Source: Acidobacteriota bacterium (GTDB lineage: Bacteria > Acidobacteriota > Terriglobia > Terriglobales > Acidobacteriaceae). From it: a stretch of 41,154 bases of DNA. Made by a program: the position numbers and the translations under genes. The first letter of the stretch is position 1. Every line of letters begins with the position of its first letter. Under the pieces are notes generated by a model. That model made no database searches. It saw only the letters and a list, made by a program, of their open reading frames with translations, and had not been told where the DNA came from. Where the stretch lies: contig JAJZDM010000021.1 in assembly GCA_021806005.1 (NCBI GenBank), positions 1-41,154 on the forward strand. Reading direction: 5' to 3'. Positions 17,204 through 25,889 of the stretch are shown piece after piece.

Positions 17204-17923
17204 GTGATCCACTCGTCCCTTCACCCTCTGGCTCAACCCGCGCTCTACATCCTGATCACCCTGGTCGTCTACGCTCTCAGCCTGCGCCTGCACAACCGCT
17301 ACTCCTGGCTGCATCCCCTGCTGTCGGCCTCGATCGTGCTCGTCTTCCTGCTTCGAACCCTGCACATCTCCTACGCGTCCTACAACAGGGGAGGAGCAGT
17401 CCTCATCTACCTCCTGGGACCGGCTACCGTGGCCCTCGGAGTTCCCATGTTCAAGCAGGGGATCAAGCTGAAGCGTGCCCTGCCTCGACTCAGTCTGGTG
17501 GTGCTGGCCGGCTCCATCGTGGGCATGGCCACCGCGGGCTGCGTCGCCAGGCTCTGTGGTGCCTCGCACCAGATGGTGATGTCGGCGCTGCCCAAGTCCG
17601 TCACCACCCCGATCGCCGTCGAGGTCTCCCGCAGCCTGCACGGCGACCCCGCCGTTACCGCGGCCATGGTGCTGCTCACCGGCTTGCTCGGAAGCGTCCT
17701 CGGTCCCGCACTCCTGCGCCTGGCACGCGTTCACCACGATCACGCCGTCGGCGCGGCCATCGGCGCCTCCTCGCATGCCATCGGAACCGCATCCCTCTTC
17801 CGTTACTCAGAGGTGCAGGGTTCGGTCTCCTCCCTGGCCATGGCCATGGCGGGCATCATCACCTCGGCTCTGGCCATGCTGCTCACCCTCTACTGGAGAG
17901 TCCGGGGAGCCGGTGGCCTGTAG
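17204..17923 (+). CDS. LrgB/CidB-family membrane protein
   Basis: A 239-aa integral membrane protein with about seven hydrophobic segments. The LrgB signatures are clear: YLLGPATVALGVPMFKQG, ALPKSVTTPIAVEVS and AIGASSHAIGTASLF. It forms the standard pair with the lrgA-like gene upstream; in other bacteria this pair is placed in murein hydrolase control, programmed lysis or small carboxylate export. The start is GTG 17204, with GAGGA about 10 nt before it. A perfect 15-bp hairpin at 17996 lies just beyond the stop. No lrgB-type regulator gene (lytSR/cidR) is adjacent. Confidence 0.9.
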   Translation: MIHSSLHPLAQPALYILITLVVYALSLRLHNRYSWLHPLLSASIVLVFLLRTLHISYASYNRGGAVLIYLLGPATVALGVPMFKQGIKLKRALPRLSLVVLAGSIVGMATAGCVARLCGASHQMVMSALPKSVTTPIAVEVSRSLHGDPAVTAAMVLLTGLLGSVLGPALLRLARVHHDHAVGAAIGASSHAIGTASLFRYSEVQGSVSSLAMAMAGIITSALAMLLTLYWRVRGAGGL

Positions 17924-17995
17924 ATCCATCGCGTCTTCTCCGCTTGCCGGAGAAGACGGCGAACGCGCCTGGAACCACCCACCCATGCTCCTTGC

Positions 17996-18029
17996 AGAAT
18001 GAGGCCGCCCGGACGGGCGGCCTCATTCT
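17996..18029. terminator. Long perfect hairpin between convergent lrgB-like gene and apt
   Basis: A 15-bp perfect stem, AGAATGAGGCCGCCC paired with GGGCGGCCTCATTCT, closed by a GGAC loop. It is followed on the plus strand by the pyrimidine run CTCTTCC. It sits midway between two convergent genes, where a bidirectional terminator is expected. The T tract is weak, so the strength depends on the stem. Confidence 0.7.
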
Positions 18030-18070
18030 CTTCCACATGCAGCGGCATCCGCCGCAGCCCGGGCATGCGG

Positions 18071-18625
18071 CTACTCGTCGTAGTGCATCAGGCTCAGGAC
18101 ATCGACCCCCGGCAACTTCTCCCGTCCCTTCAGAAAGTCAAGTTCGATAGCTACCGCTACGCCCACAATCTCGCCACCCATGCGCTTCACCAGCTCCATG
18201 GTGGCCTCCATCGTTCCTCCGGTGGCCAGCAGGTCGTCGACGATGATCACCCGCTGTCCCGGCTGGATCGCGTCCTTGTGGATCTCCAGCGAATCGCTGC
18301 CATACTCCAGGTCGTACTTCACCTTCTCGACCGCAGCCGGCAGCTTGCCCGGCTTGCGCACCGGTACAAACCCCGCCGTCAGGCGATAAGCCAGCGCCGG
18401 CCCAAAGATGAAACCCCGTGCCTCGATTCCCAGCACCAGATCGATCTTCTTGTCGATGTAGTACTGCGAAAACGCGTCGATCAACTGCGCAAAACCGGCC
18501 TTGTCCTTCAGCAGCGTCGTAATGTCATAGAACAGAATCCCAGGCTTGGGAAAATCCGGCACCGCACGGATCTTGTGTTTCAATACCTCGCAATCCTTCG
18601 TCGTCACACTCACAGGCTCCCCCAT
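18071..18625 (-). CDS. apt: Adenine phosphoribosyltransferase
   Basis: Converts adenine and PRPP to AMP in purine salvage. The protein is 184 aa from ATG 18625, chosen for the GGAGGAG just before it over an ATG at 18643. Family features: [21 protein letters not shown] at the N-terminus, the [18 protein letters not shown] block that contacts the base, and the PRPP-binding motif [13 protein letters not shown]. It is the last gene of a minus-strand run below efp and acylphosphatase. The 68-bp gap before it and its own ribosome-binding site leave open whether it is in the same transcript. Confidence 0.96.
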   Translation of the reverse strand: MGEPVSVTTKDCEVLKHKIRAVPDFPKPGILFYDITTLLKDKAGFAQLIDAFSQYYIDKKIDLVLGIEARGFIFGPALAYRLTAGFVPVRKPGKLPAAVEKVKYDLEYGSDSLEIHKDAIQPGQRVIIVDDLLATGGTMEATMELVKRMGGEIVGVAVAIELDFLKGREKLPGVDVLSLMHYDE

Positions 18626-18693
18626 ATCTCCTCCCCGCTCCATCTTTCCCGCTCTCAGTGTCCAGCCCTCTTCCGGCCGGACTTCTTCAACCC

Positions 18694-18975
18694 TTACCAG
18701 GCGCCGTCGATCCGGAAAGCGCCCAGCGACTCGCCCTCCGGCTCGGCCAGCTCATGCTCGATGATCCCATCCACGCGGCTCCCGCGCGGGCCCTTGCGCA
18801 GCTCCGCACGCAGGTCGGCGATCCACTCGGCATCTCCCGCCGCGACCACCTCCACCTCGCCGGTCTCGGTGTTGCGCACCCATCCGCGCAGCCCAAGTTC
18901 AGCCGCCTCACGCCGCACGAACCAGCGAAACCCTACGCCCTGCACACGTCCGCGAATCAGGAAGTGGACCACCAT
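18694..18975 (-). CDS. acyP: Acylphosphatase
   Basis: A 93-aa small enzyme hydrolysing carboxyl-phosphate bonds in acyl phosphates. The family motif [16 protein letters not shown] contains the phosphate-binding loop and catalytic Arg. The second motif, [20 protein letters not shown], contains the catalytic Asn. Length and fold match the standard 90-100 aa enzyme. It begins 15 bp after the efp stop, so the two are very probably co-transcribed; no functional link between EF-P and acylphosphatase is established. Confidence 0.95.
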   Translation of the reverse strand: MVVHFLIRGRVQGVGFRWFVRREAAELGLRGWVRNTETGEVEVVAAGDAEWIADLRAELRKGPRGSRVDGIIEHELAEPEGESLGAFRIDGAW

Positions 18976-18989
18976 GGAAGCCTCCAGGC

Positions 18990-19550
18990 CTAAGCCCGGC
19001 TCATGTAGGCGCCTTCCGCTGTATCCACGCGGATCCGCTCGCCCTCATTGATGAACGGCGGCACCTGCACAATCAGTCCGGTCTCGGTCTTGGCCGGCTT
19101 GGTCACCGAGCTGGCCGTCGCCGACTTGATCCCCGGCTCGGTCTCCACCACCGTCATCTCCACCGCCGTCGGCAACTCGATGCCCACCGGCTTGCCATCA
19201 TGGAAGCTCACCTCGATCAGCAGGTTCGCCGTCAGATACTCCACCGAGTCACCCAGCGTGTCCCGTTTCAGCGCAATCTGCTCAAAGGTGTTCTGATCCA
19301 TGAAGTAGTAGTCGTCCCCGTCGCTATACAGGTACTCCATCTTCACCGAATCCACATGGATCCGCTCAATGGGGTCCGGCGACCGGAACCTCTCGGTAAA
19401 CATGGCGCCGGTGCGCACATTCTTCAGCTTCGCCTGGATAAACGCGCGCAGGTTGCCCGGCGTCCGGTGCTCGACGCTGAACACCAGGTGAAGGTCGTCC
19501 TTGAACTTGATAATCATGCCGGGGCGCATCTGTGTGGCCGGAATCGCCAT
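18990..19550 (-). CDS. efp: Elongation factor P
   Basis: EF-P rescues ribosomes stalled at consecutive prolines. The protein is 186 aa from ATG 19550, with CAGGAG 7 nt upstream; an in-frame ATG at 19604 lacks this. The three domains are evident: the N-terminal KOW-like domain to ~residue 63, the middle domain (RSPDPIERIHVDSVKMEYLYSDGDDYYFMD) and the C-terminal OB domain ending IVQVPPFINEGERIRVDT. The tip of the domain I loop reads TPGNLRAF, with Asn33 where enterobacterial EF-P has the lysine that is beta-lysylated and where other groups have a rhamnosylated Arg; the nearest Arg is two residues later. No epmA, epmB or earP gene is in the window. Confidence 0.96.
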   Translation of the reverse strand: MAIPATQMRPGMIIKFKDDLHLVFSVEHRTPGNLRAFIQAKLKNVRTGAMFTERFRSPDPIERIHVDSVKMEYLYSDGDDYYFMDQNTFEQIALKRDTLGDSVEYLTANLLIEVSFHDGKPVGIELPTAVEMTVVETEPGIKSATASSVTKPAKTETGLIVQVPPFINEGERIRVDTAEGAYMSRA

Positions 19551-19688
19551 GGAAAAACTCCTGATTCTAGGGGGAAATGTAAGGGCTCCTGAAAAACAGC
19601 CCAACCTTTCGATTGTAGCCTACCGGCCCAATCTCGCCCGTCGCCCACCGCCGTCTCGCCAGCAGACCTGCCCACCGGCGCAGGCGGG

Positions 19689-20600
19689 TCAGGAGGAGCT
19701 CGACTTCCCCGACCCCGGATGAAACAGGCGGTAGAAGAACCGCTTCAGCTTATAACCAAACGAGTGTTTCACCCTCCGCGCCGCCGGTCGCGCCACAACC
19801 GGTACATTCGGCCCGTTGGCGATGATCTCCGCCGGGGTCTCCATCGCATTCGGCGGAGGTCCTGCGCCCGGCGTATAGGAGAGCGTCGTGGAGACCTGCG
19901 TCTCGGTCTTGCCCGGCGGTGAGTTCTCCGCCGCCGCCGTGGGCGCCAACCCCTCGCTCTGCGCCACCGGGAACGGATGCGCGGCCGCGGCTCTCTGCGC
20001 CGCGCTGGCGCCGGAGCCGAGATGCTTCGGCTTCGTCTCTACCGGGCATCCGCAGGGCGAACCCTCACTGTCCACCACCGCGCGTAGGTTCCCCTGCTCA
20101 AACAGAACATGCTGCCCCTGCAGCAGTTGGTAACTCGCCGCAGAGAACGCATCACTGAGCATCAGCACCGGCGCCTTCTCTCCGGCATTCTCCACGCAGG
20201 TATCTCCGTTGCGCGTCACCCGCACCCGCAGATCGTAGATCCCCTTGTCCACCACCCGGAAGCGTATGTCGGGGGTCAGAATCACATCCTGCATCTCGGC
20301 TCTGGTGTGCAACTCGATCGCCCCGCGATCCAGGCCGAACAGCAGGGAGCTTCCCTTGCCCACATGCATCAGATGGAACTCGCTCGAGGAGCACACCAGC
20401 ACATCGCCACCCCGCTTCAGCTTCACCTTCGCCGTGTGGTCATAGGCTGTGATGTTGGTGTTGGAGACCAGCCGCGCACGCTTGCCCTGCATCACCACCC
20501 CGCCACTCACCCGCGCATCCCGGGATGCAACCGTCCCCATCCCCTGCGCTGGTTGCTGCGCGAACAGAGGCGCTGCGCCCGCAGCCATCAGGCACCCCAC
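19689..20600 (-). CDS. Secreted protein of unknown function, FecR-like core
   Basis: Not recognised by a precise family. The protein is 303 aa from GTG 20600, but an in-frame CTG at 20624 sits just after a strong TAGGAGGGG and would give a better signal peptide (Arg at position 2, hydrophobic core, cleavage near LFAQQ). The mature part has beta-rich alternating segments (GGDVLVCSSSEFHLMHV, LLFGLDRGAIELHTRAEMQDVILTPDIRFRVV) resembling the FecR-type beta-helix fold, a Cys cluster CGCP near residue 185, then an Ala/Pro-rich stretch and a basic C-terminus (RVKHSFGYKLKRFFYRLF). The trpG stop is 52 bp upstream (28 bp if CTG is used), so it may be read with trpG. A role in envelope sensing or scaffolding is a guess. 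Confidence 0.7.
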   Translation of the reverse strand: MGCLMAAGAAPLFAQQPAQGMGTVASRDARVSGGVVMQGKRARLVSNTNITAYDHTAKVKLKRGGDVLVCSSSEFHLMHVGKGSSLLFGLDRGAIELHTRAEMQDVILTPDIRFRVVDKGIYDLRVRVTRNGDTCVENAGEKAPVLMLSDAFSAASYQLLQGQHVLFEQGNLRAVVDSEGSPCGCPVETKPKHLGSGASAAQRAAAAHPFPVAQSEGLAPTAAAENSPPGKTETQVSTTLSYTPGAGPPPNAMETPAEIIANGPNVPVVARPAARRVKHSFGYKLKRFFYRLFHPGSGKSSSS

Positions 20601-20652
20601 CGCAATGCTCCATCCAACTCGCAGATCCCCTCCTACGCGCGGCGCGGTCGCT

Positions 20653-21285
20653 CTACTGCTTCAGAAAGTTCGCCATCAACTGCTTTCCGTGGTCGGTCAG
20701 CACGCTCTCAGGATGAAACTGCACGCCCTCGATCGGCAGCGTCTTGTGCCGCAGCCCCATGATCAGGCCACCTCCCAGCCCTCTGGTCGCCGTCTCACCC
20801 TTCACCCGCGCCGATACCTCCAGATCCCCGGGCAGCGTCTCCTCCTCCACAATCAGCGAGTGGTAGCGCGTACAGGTCATCGGCCGCGGAAGCCCCTTGA
20901 AGATCGTTCGCCCGTCGTGCTCCACCTCGCTGGTCTTGCCATGCATCAGTTGTGGAGCCCGCACCACCCTGCCGCCAAAGGCCTCGCCGATCGCCTGGTG
21001 ACCGAGACAGACGCCCAGCACCGGGATCTGTCTCTTCCGGGGAAGATCCGCCATCGCCTCCGCCAGGCGCCGGATCAGCGGCACCAGAATCCCCGCATCG
21101 CTCGGCGTACACGGGCCGGGCGAGAGCAGGATGCGGTCGGGACGCAGGGCCAGGACCTCGTCGGGGGTGATCTCATCGTTTCTCCGCACCACAATCCCGC
21201 CGGCTCCCTGGCCCTCCCCCAGTTCGCCGATGTACTGCACCAGGTTGTACGTGAAGGAATCGTAGTTATCGAGAACAAAGACCAT
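20653..21285 (-). CDS. trpG: Anthranilate synthase component II (glutamine amidotransferase)
   Basis: Supplies ammonia from glutamine to TrpE for anthranilate formation, the first step of tryptophan synthesis; the same subunit sometimes also serves p-aminobenzoate synthesis (PabA). The protein is 210 aa. The class-I amidotransferase triad is complete: Cys93 in LGVCLGHQ, and His191 and Glu193 in FHPES. The start motif [17 protein letters not shown] and the oxyanion-strand motif LLSPGPCTP are typical. There is no clear ribosome-binding site; a TAGAAT hexamer (21301-21296) ends 10 nt before the ATG. The gene lies 165 bp below trpE. Confidence 0.95.
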   Translation of the reverse strand: MVFVLDNYDSFTYNLVQYIGELGEGQGAGGIVVRRNDEITPDEVLALRPDRILLSPGPCTPSDAGILVPLIRRLAEAMADLPRKRQIPVLGVCLGHQAIGEAFGGRVVRAPQLMHGKTSEVEHDGRTIFKGLPRPMTCTRYHSLIVEEETLPGDLEVSARVKGETATRGLGGGLIMGLRHKTLPIEGVQFHPESVLTDHGKQLMANFLKQ

Positions 21286-21449
21286 CGTAGCTTCGATTCT
21301 ACGCGTGCCCGCCGCTTCCGAGGGAGATCCCTGCGTCCTCTTCCCGGCGCAGCTTCAGACCAGGTTTCCCCGGCATCTCCCCGGCCCGGCTTCCGGCGCA
21401 AGCCTCGCTTCACAGCCGTGGCTCTTCCTTCCCCGCGCAGCGGAGCGGA

Positions 21450-23021
21450 TCAGGCCATCCGCGCCCGCTCGATGGCCCGGACCACGGCCTTTGCCTTGTT
21501 GCCACACTCTTCGTGCTCCTTGCGCGGCGCTGAGTCAGCCACAATCCCGGCCCCTGCCTGGATGTATCCCTTCTCTCCATCCATGAACAGCGTCCGGATG
21601 GCGATGCACGAGTCCAGATTTCCGCTGAAGTCGGCATAGAAGATCGCGCCGCCGTAGACGCCCCGCCGCGCCGGCTCCAGCTCCTCAATAATCTCCATCG
21701 CCCGGATCTTGGGAGCGCCGCTCAGCGTCCCCGCCGGAAAACATGCCCGGAAGGCGTCGATGGGAGCCAGCCCCTTCTGCAGTTTGCCCTCCAGCGCGCT
21801 TACCAGATGCATGATGTGCGAGTACCTCTCCACAAACATCAGGTCCCGCACCCGGACGCTGCCGAACTCGCTCACCCGGCCCACATCATTGCGCCCCAGG
21901 TCCACCAGCATCACATGCTCGGCGACCTCCTTGGCATCAGCGCGAAGATCCGCCTCCAGCGCACGGTCCTCCACCTCATCCCTGCCCCGGGGCCGCGATC
22001 CCGCAATCGGGCGATACTCCACCTTGCCCTCATGCACCCTCACCAGCAGCTCCGGCGACGAGCCCACAATATGCGCCGGACGCAACGCCCCCCCGTTCTT
22101 CGCAGCCCGGCTCCGGCGGTTACCTCCGGCCCGGCTCCGGCCCGGCTCGTGCTCCAGCCCGAAGCGCAGAAAGTACATATACGGTGAGGGGTTCACAATC
22201 CGCAGCGAACGGTAGATCTCAAATGGATCCACTCCCGGCACGCAGTCGAATCTCTGGCTCAGCACGCACTGAAAGACATCGCCCGCCGCAATGTACTCCT
22301 TCACCCGCTCCACCCCGCGCATGTACTCCGCCGTCCCGGTGCGGGCCTTCAGCTTCAGCGCGCCCCCGGGGGACTTGCGCCGCTTCGGGCGGGCGAGCGC
22401 AATGGCGGCGCTCAGCAGCTTCTCCAGCCGGTTCAGCCTCCGCTCCGCGCTGCGATATCCTGCCGCGTCCACCCTGCCCCGCGCCCCCACCGTCACCATC
22501 AGGTGGATCGCCTTGGTGACATGGTCAAACGCCAGCACCTCATCAAAGAACATCAGGTACGCATCGGGAACGTGCAGATCATCGGCGGCAATCTCCGGCA
22601 GCCGCTCAATCCGCCGCACCACGTCGTAGGCAAAGAACCCCACTGCCCCCGCTGTAAATGGAGGCAGTCCCTCGATCTTCGCCGGCTGCTCCCCCTCCAG
22701 CGCGGCCTTCAGTTCCGCAAAGATATCCCCGGCGTAGGTGCGGCGCCTCCGCCCCTCCTGCACCGTGATCTCTCCGCCCCAGGCGATCATCTTCTTGTAG
22801 GGGCGAATCCCGATGAACGTATATCGCCCCACATGCTCGCCTCCCTCCACTGACTCCAGAAGGAAGGCCTCCGGCTCCTGGGCAGCCACCCGCAGGAACG
22901 CGGAGACCGGCGTCTCCAGGTCGGCGGCCACAGTTCGAGTCACCGGCACCAGGGAATGTCCACGGGAGAGCTGCAGGAACACCTTGAGCGAAGGGGTGGT
23001 CAGTGCGCGGGAAGAAGCCAT
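21450..23021 (-). CDS. trpE: Anthranilate synthase component I, with an Arg/Gly-rich insertion
   Basis: Converts chorismate to anthranilate with ammonia from TrpG. The start is placed at ATG 23021 (523 aa); ATGs at 23030 and 23033 are equally possible, because the AGGAGG lies between them and 23021. The feedback motif LLES is present (FLLESVEGGEHVGRYTFIGI), suggesting tryptophan inhibition. The chorismate domain is complete: VGSSPELLVRV (~319), GRNDVGRV, and CFPAGTLSGAPKIRAMEIIEELE. Immediately before VGSSPE is a ~28-residue Arg/Gly/Ala-rich segment (~288-316) not expected in the family. The PabB alternative is less likely given the LLES motif and the trpG neighbour. No trp leader peptide or attenuator is visible in front. 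Confidence 0.94.
   Translation of the reverse strand: MASSRALTTPSLKVFLQLSRGHSLVPVTRTVAADLETPVSAFLRVAAQEPEAFLLESVEGGEHVGRYTFIGIRPYKKMIAWGGEITVQEGRRRRTYAGDIFAELKAALEGEQPAKIEGLPPFTAGAVGFFAYDVVRRIERLPEIAADDLHVPDAYLMFFDEVLAFDHVTKAIHLMVTVGARGRVDAAGYRSAERRLNRLEKLLSAAIALARPKRRKSPGGALKLKARTGTAEYMRGVERVKEYIAAGDVFQCVLSQRFDCVPGVDPFEIYRSLRIVNPSPYMYFLRFGLEHEPGRSRAGGNRRSRAAKNGGALRPAHIVGSSPELLVRVHEGKVEYRPIAGSRPRGRDEVEDRALEADLRADAKEVAEHVMLVDLGRNDVGRVSEFGSVRVRDLMFVERYSHIMHLVSALEGKLQKGLAPIDAFRACFPAGTLSGAPKIRAMEIIEELEPARRGVYGGAIFYADFSGNLDSCIAIRTLFMDGEKGYIQAGAGIVADSAPRKEHEECGNKAKAVVRAIERARMA
22105..22149. repeat. GCCCGGCTCC repeats inside trpE
   Basis: Plus-strand copies at 22105-22114 and 22129-22138, and a near copy GCCCGGCTCG at 22140-22149. 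They encode the Arg/Gly-rich insertion of TrpE, suggesting it arose by slippage or local duplication. Confidence 0.7.
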
Positions 23022-23205
23022 CCTCCTCATCATACCGAGCCCCCGCCGCTTCAGCCGCTTCGCGCGACACAATCTGCCCCCGGCTGTGGCAACCCGGATC
23101 TCCCGGGGGGGCCGCTGCGCGCCAAGTCCGGCCCTGGGTCTTTGGCTCTTCTGAATCTTTGCCCCTTCCGGATCTCTGCAACTCATGCACGAGCGCCAGG
23201 GCGGC

Positions 23206-23235
23206 TTGCGAGTCGCTGAGACCCGGATCTATACT
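23206..23235 (+). promoter_or_regulatory. Predicted promoter of the glutamate dehydrogenase gene
   Basis: TTGCGA (23206-23211), an 18-bp spacer, TATACT (23230-23235, 5 of 6). The start would be near 23242, giving a leader of about 220 nt that contains the palindrome at 23246 and a pair of direct repeats at 23303-23329. Confidence 0.5.
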
Positions 23236-23245
23236 CGCGGGGTTT

Positions 23246-23265
23246 GGTCACAGACCGGTCTGACC
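23246..23265. promoter_or_regulatory. Palindrome at the predicted gdh transcription start (operator candidate)
   Basis: The core CAGACCGGTCTG (23251-23262) is a perfect 12-bp palindrome. It is flanked by GGTCA on the left and ACC on the right, giving an imperfect 20-bp inverted repeat. It would lie at about +4 to +23, a classic position for a repressor that blocks initiation. No regulator gene adjoins it. Confidence 0.45.
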
Positions 23266-23302
23266 GAGCCGGTTCGATGCTGACTCCATTGCCCGATGCA
23301 GC

Positions 23303-23329
23303 GCGTCTACTCATTGGAGCGTCTACTCA
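23303..23329. repeat. 11-bp direct repeats in the gdh leader
   Basis: GCGTCTACTCA at 23303-23313 and again at 23319-23329, period 16 bp, in the transcribed leader upstream of the gdh start codon. Role unknown. Confidence 0.6.
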
Positions 23330-23461
23330 GTGCAGGGCCTGAACCCGAAGCGTATGGAGAAGATGACGATGGCCGGAGAACAATTAATACCCACGGGAGC
23401 CGCACTTGCCGGCCACCCAACGCTGGGCAGAAACACTTCCAGCGCCAACGAGGATTCCACA

Positions 23462-24745
<1,284 letters not shown>

Positions 24746-24766
24746 CAGCAGCGTCTGAGCGCGAAG

Positions 24767-24804
24767 GGTCAGGCTTCGGCGATCGCCGAAGCCTGACCTC
24801 TTTT
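24767..24804 (+). terminator. Strong intrinsic terminator after the glutamate dehydrogenase gene
   Basis: A perfect 14-bp stem, GGTCAGGCTTCGGC paired with GCCGAAGCCTGACC, GATC loop, then TCTTTT. It begins 22 bp after the gdh stop. The rest of the gap up to pgsA (24805-24985) shows only an AT-rich block near 24908-24932 (TAAAAT) that might hold the pgsA promoter. Confidence 0.93.
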
Positions 24805-24985
24805 GAGACGCTCTCCATCCCGGCGCGCCGGCGTCTTCGTCCTGGCCCGTCAGCCTGCCACCGGGTGGCCTGCCATCACGCGGGCCGCTCCGGATTCCCC
24901 ATCCGCGTTAAAGATAAAGATGCTCTAAAATGTCTGTATCCGCGGCAACGCAGCCCCCTCCCCTCTGCAGCCCGTCCAGCAGCCC

Positions 24986-25669
24986 GTGAATCTGCCCAAC
25001 TCCATCACGCTCACTCGCATCGCCAGCGTGCCGCTGCTGATCTGGGCGCTCTCTCCGCGCTTTCCCTGGCAGGGAACTCATGGGGAGCAGGAGATTGTCG
25101 CCTCGGCAATCTTCATCCTGGCTTCGGTCACCGATGGCCTGGACGGCTACCTGGCCCGCCACCGCGGCCAGATCACCACGCTGGGCATGCTGCTGGACCC
25201 GCTGGCGGACAAACTCATGGTCACCGCGGCCTTCATCCTCCTGGTGGCCTTCAACCCCGATGTCATGAAGCCTTGGATCGCCGTCTTGGTGATCGGCCGC
25301 GAGTTTCTGGTCAGCGGCCTGCGCTCGATCGCCTCTGGGGAAGGCTTCACCATTGAGGCCAGCGAGCTCGGCAAGCTCAAGACCGTCGTGCAGATCGTCG
25401 CCATCGTTGCCGTCATCCTCAACCATCGCTGGGATACATGGTTCCTCGGCTGGTTTCCCATCAGCGTCCGGCTGATCGCGGTCACGGCGACCTACTGGAT
25501 GGCGATCCTCTCGATCATCTCCGCGGCGGACTACTTTATTGGCTTCTGGAACAAGGTGGATCACGTCTCCGGCCGCCGCCGCCGCACCTCCGTGTTGAGC
25601 CGCAAGAGAAAGGCAGCCGTTCCGGCGGAGGCCGCGGTCCGCAAAGAAGGCCGGGCGCCAGCCTCTTGA
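24986..25669 (+). CDS. pgsA: CDP-diacylglycerol--glycerol-3-phosphate 3-phosphatidyltransferase
   Basis: Makes phosphatidylglycerophosphate, the precursor of phosphatidylglycerol, in the inner membrane. The 227-aa protein begins MNLPNSITLTRIASVPLL, the usual PgsA start, and the CDP-alcohol phosphotransferase motif is complete (TDGLDGYLAR ... GMLLDPLADK, Asp50, Asp53, Asp71, Asp75). About five hydrophobic helices are visible. The last ~40 residues (RRRRTSVLSRKRKA...) are a basic tail beyond the normal family end. The start codon is GTG with no obvious ribosome-binding site; no better start exists nearby. Confidence 0.94.
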   Translation: MNLPNSITLTRIASVPLLIWALSPRFPWQGTHGEQEIVASAIFILASVTDGLDGYLARHRGQITTLGMLLDPLADKLMVTAAFILLVAFNPDVMKPWIAVLVIGREFLVSGLRSIASGEGFTIEASELGKLKTVVQIVAIVAVILNHRWDTWFLGWFPISVRLIAVTATYWMAILSIISAADYFIGFWNKVDHVSGRRRRTSVLSRKRKAAVPAEAAVRKEGRAPAS

Positions 25670-25790
25670 ACCCGCAGTCTCACGCCGCTGAACTCCACCT
25701 CCCGCGAGTCGGCGCTGCTGGCAGACGGCCCATACGGCCCATCCATCGCCTCCCTGCAGGCTGCCTGAGGTACACACGCAAAGATCCAGG

Positions 25791-25816
25791 CAAAGGCCCC
25801 GGCTCTCACCGGGGCC
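25791..25816. terminator. Hairpin between convergent pgsA and gvpL/F-like genes
   Basis: An 8-bp stem GGCCCCGG/CCGGGGCC with a CTCTCA loop. On the minus strand it is followed by TTTG, so it best serves the gvpL/F-like transcript ending at 25890; it could also stop pgsA transcription. Confidence 0.6.
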
Positions 25817-25889
25817 CCTGTCGAGTACAAACCAACTCCTTGCCGAAGCAGCTTTGCCGGGAATCGGACCATCCCAGCCGGAAGACGCC

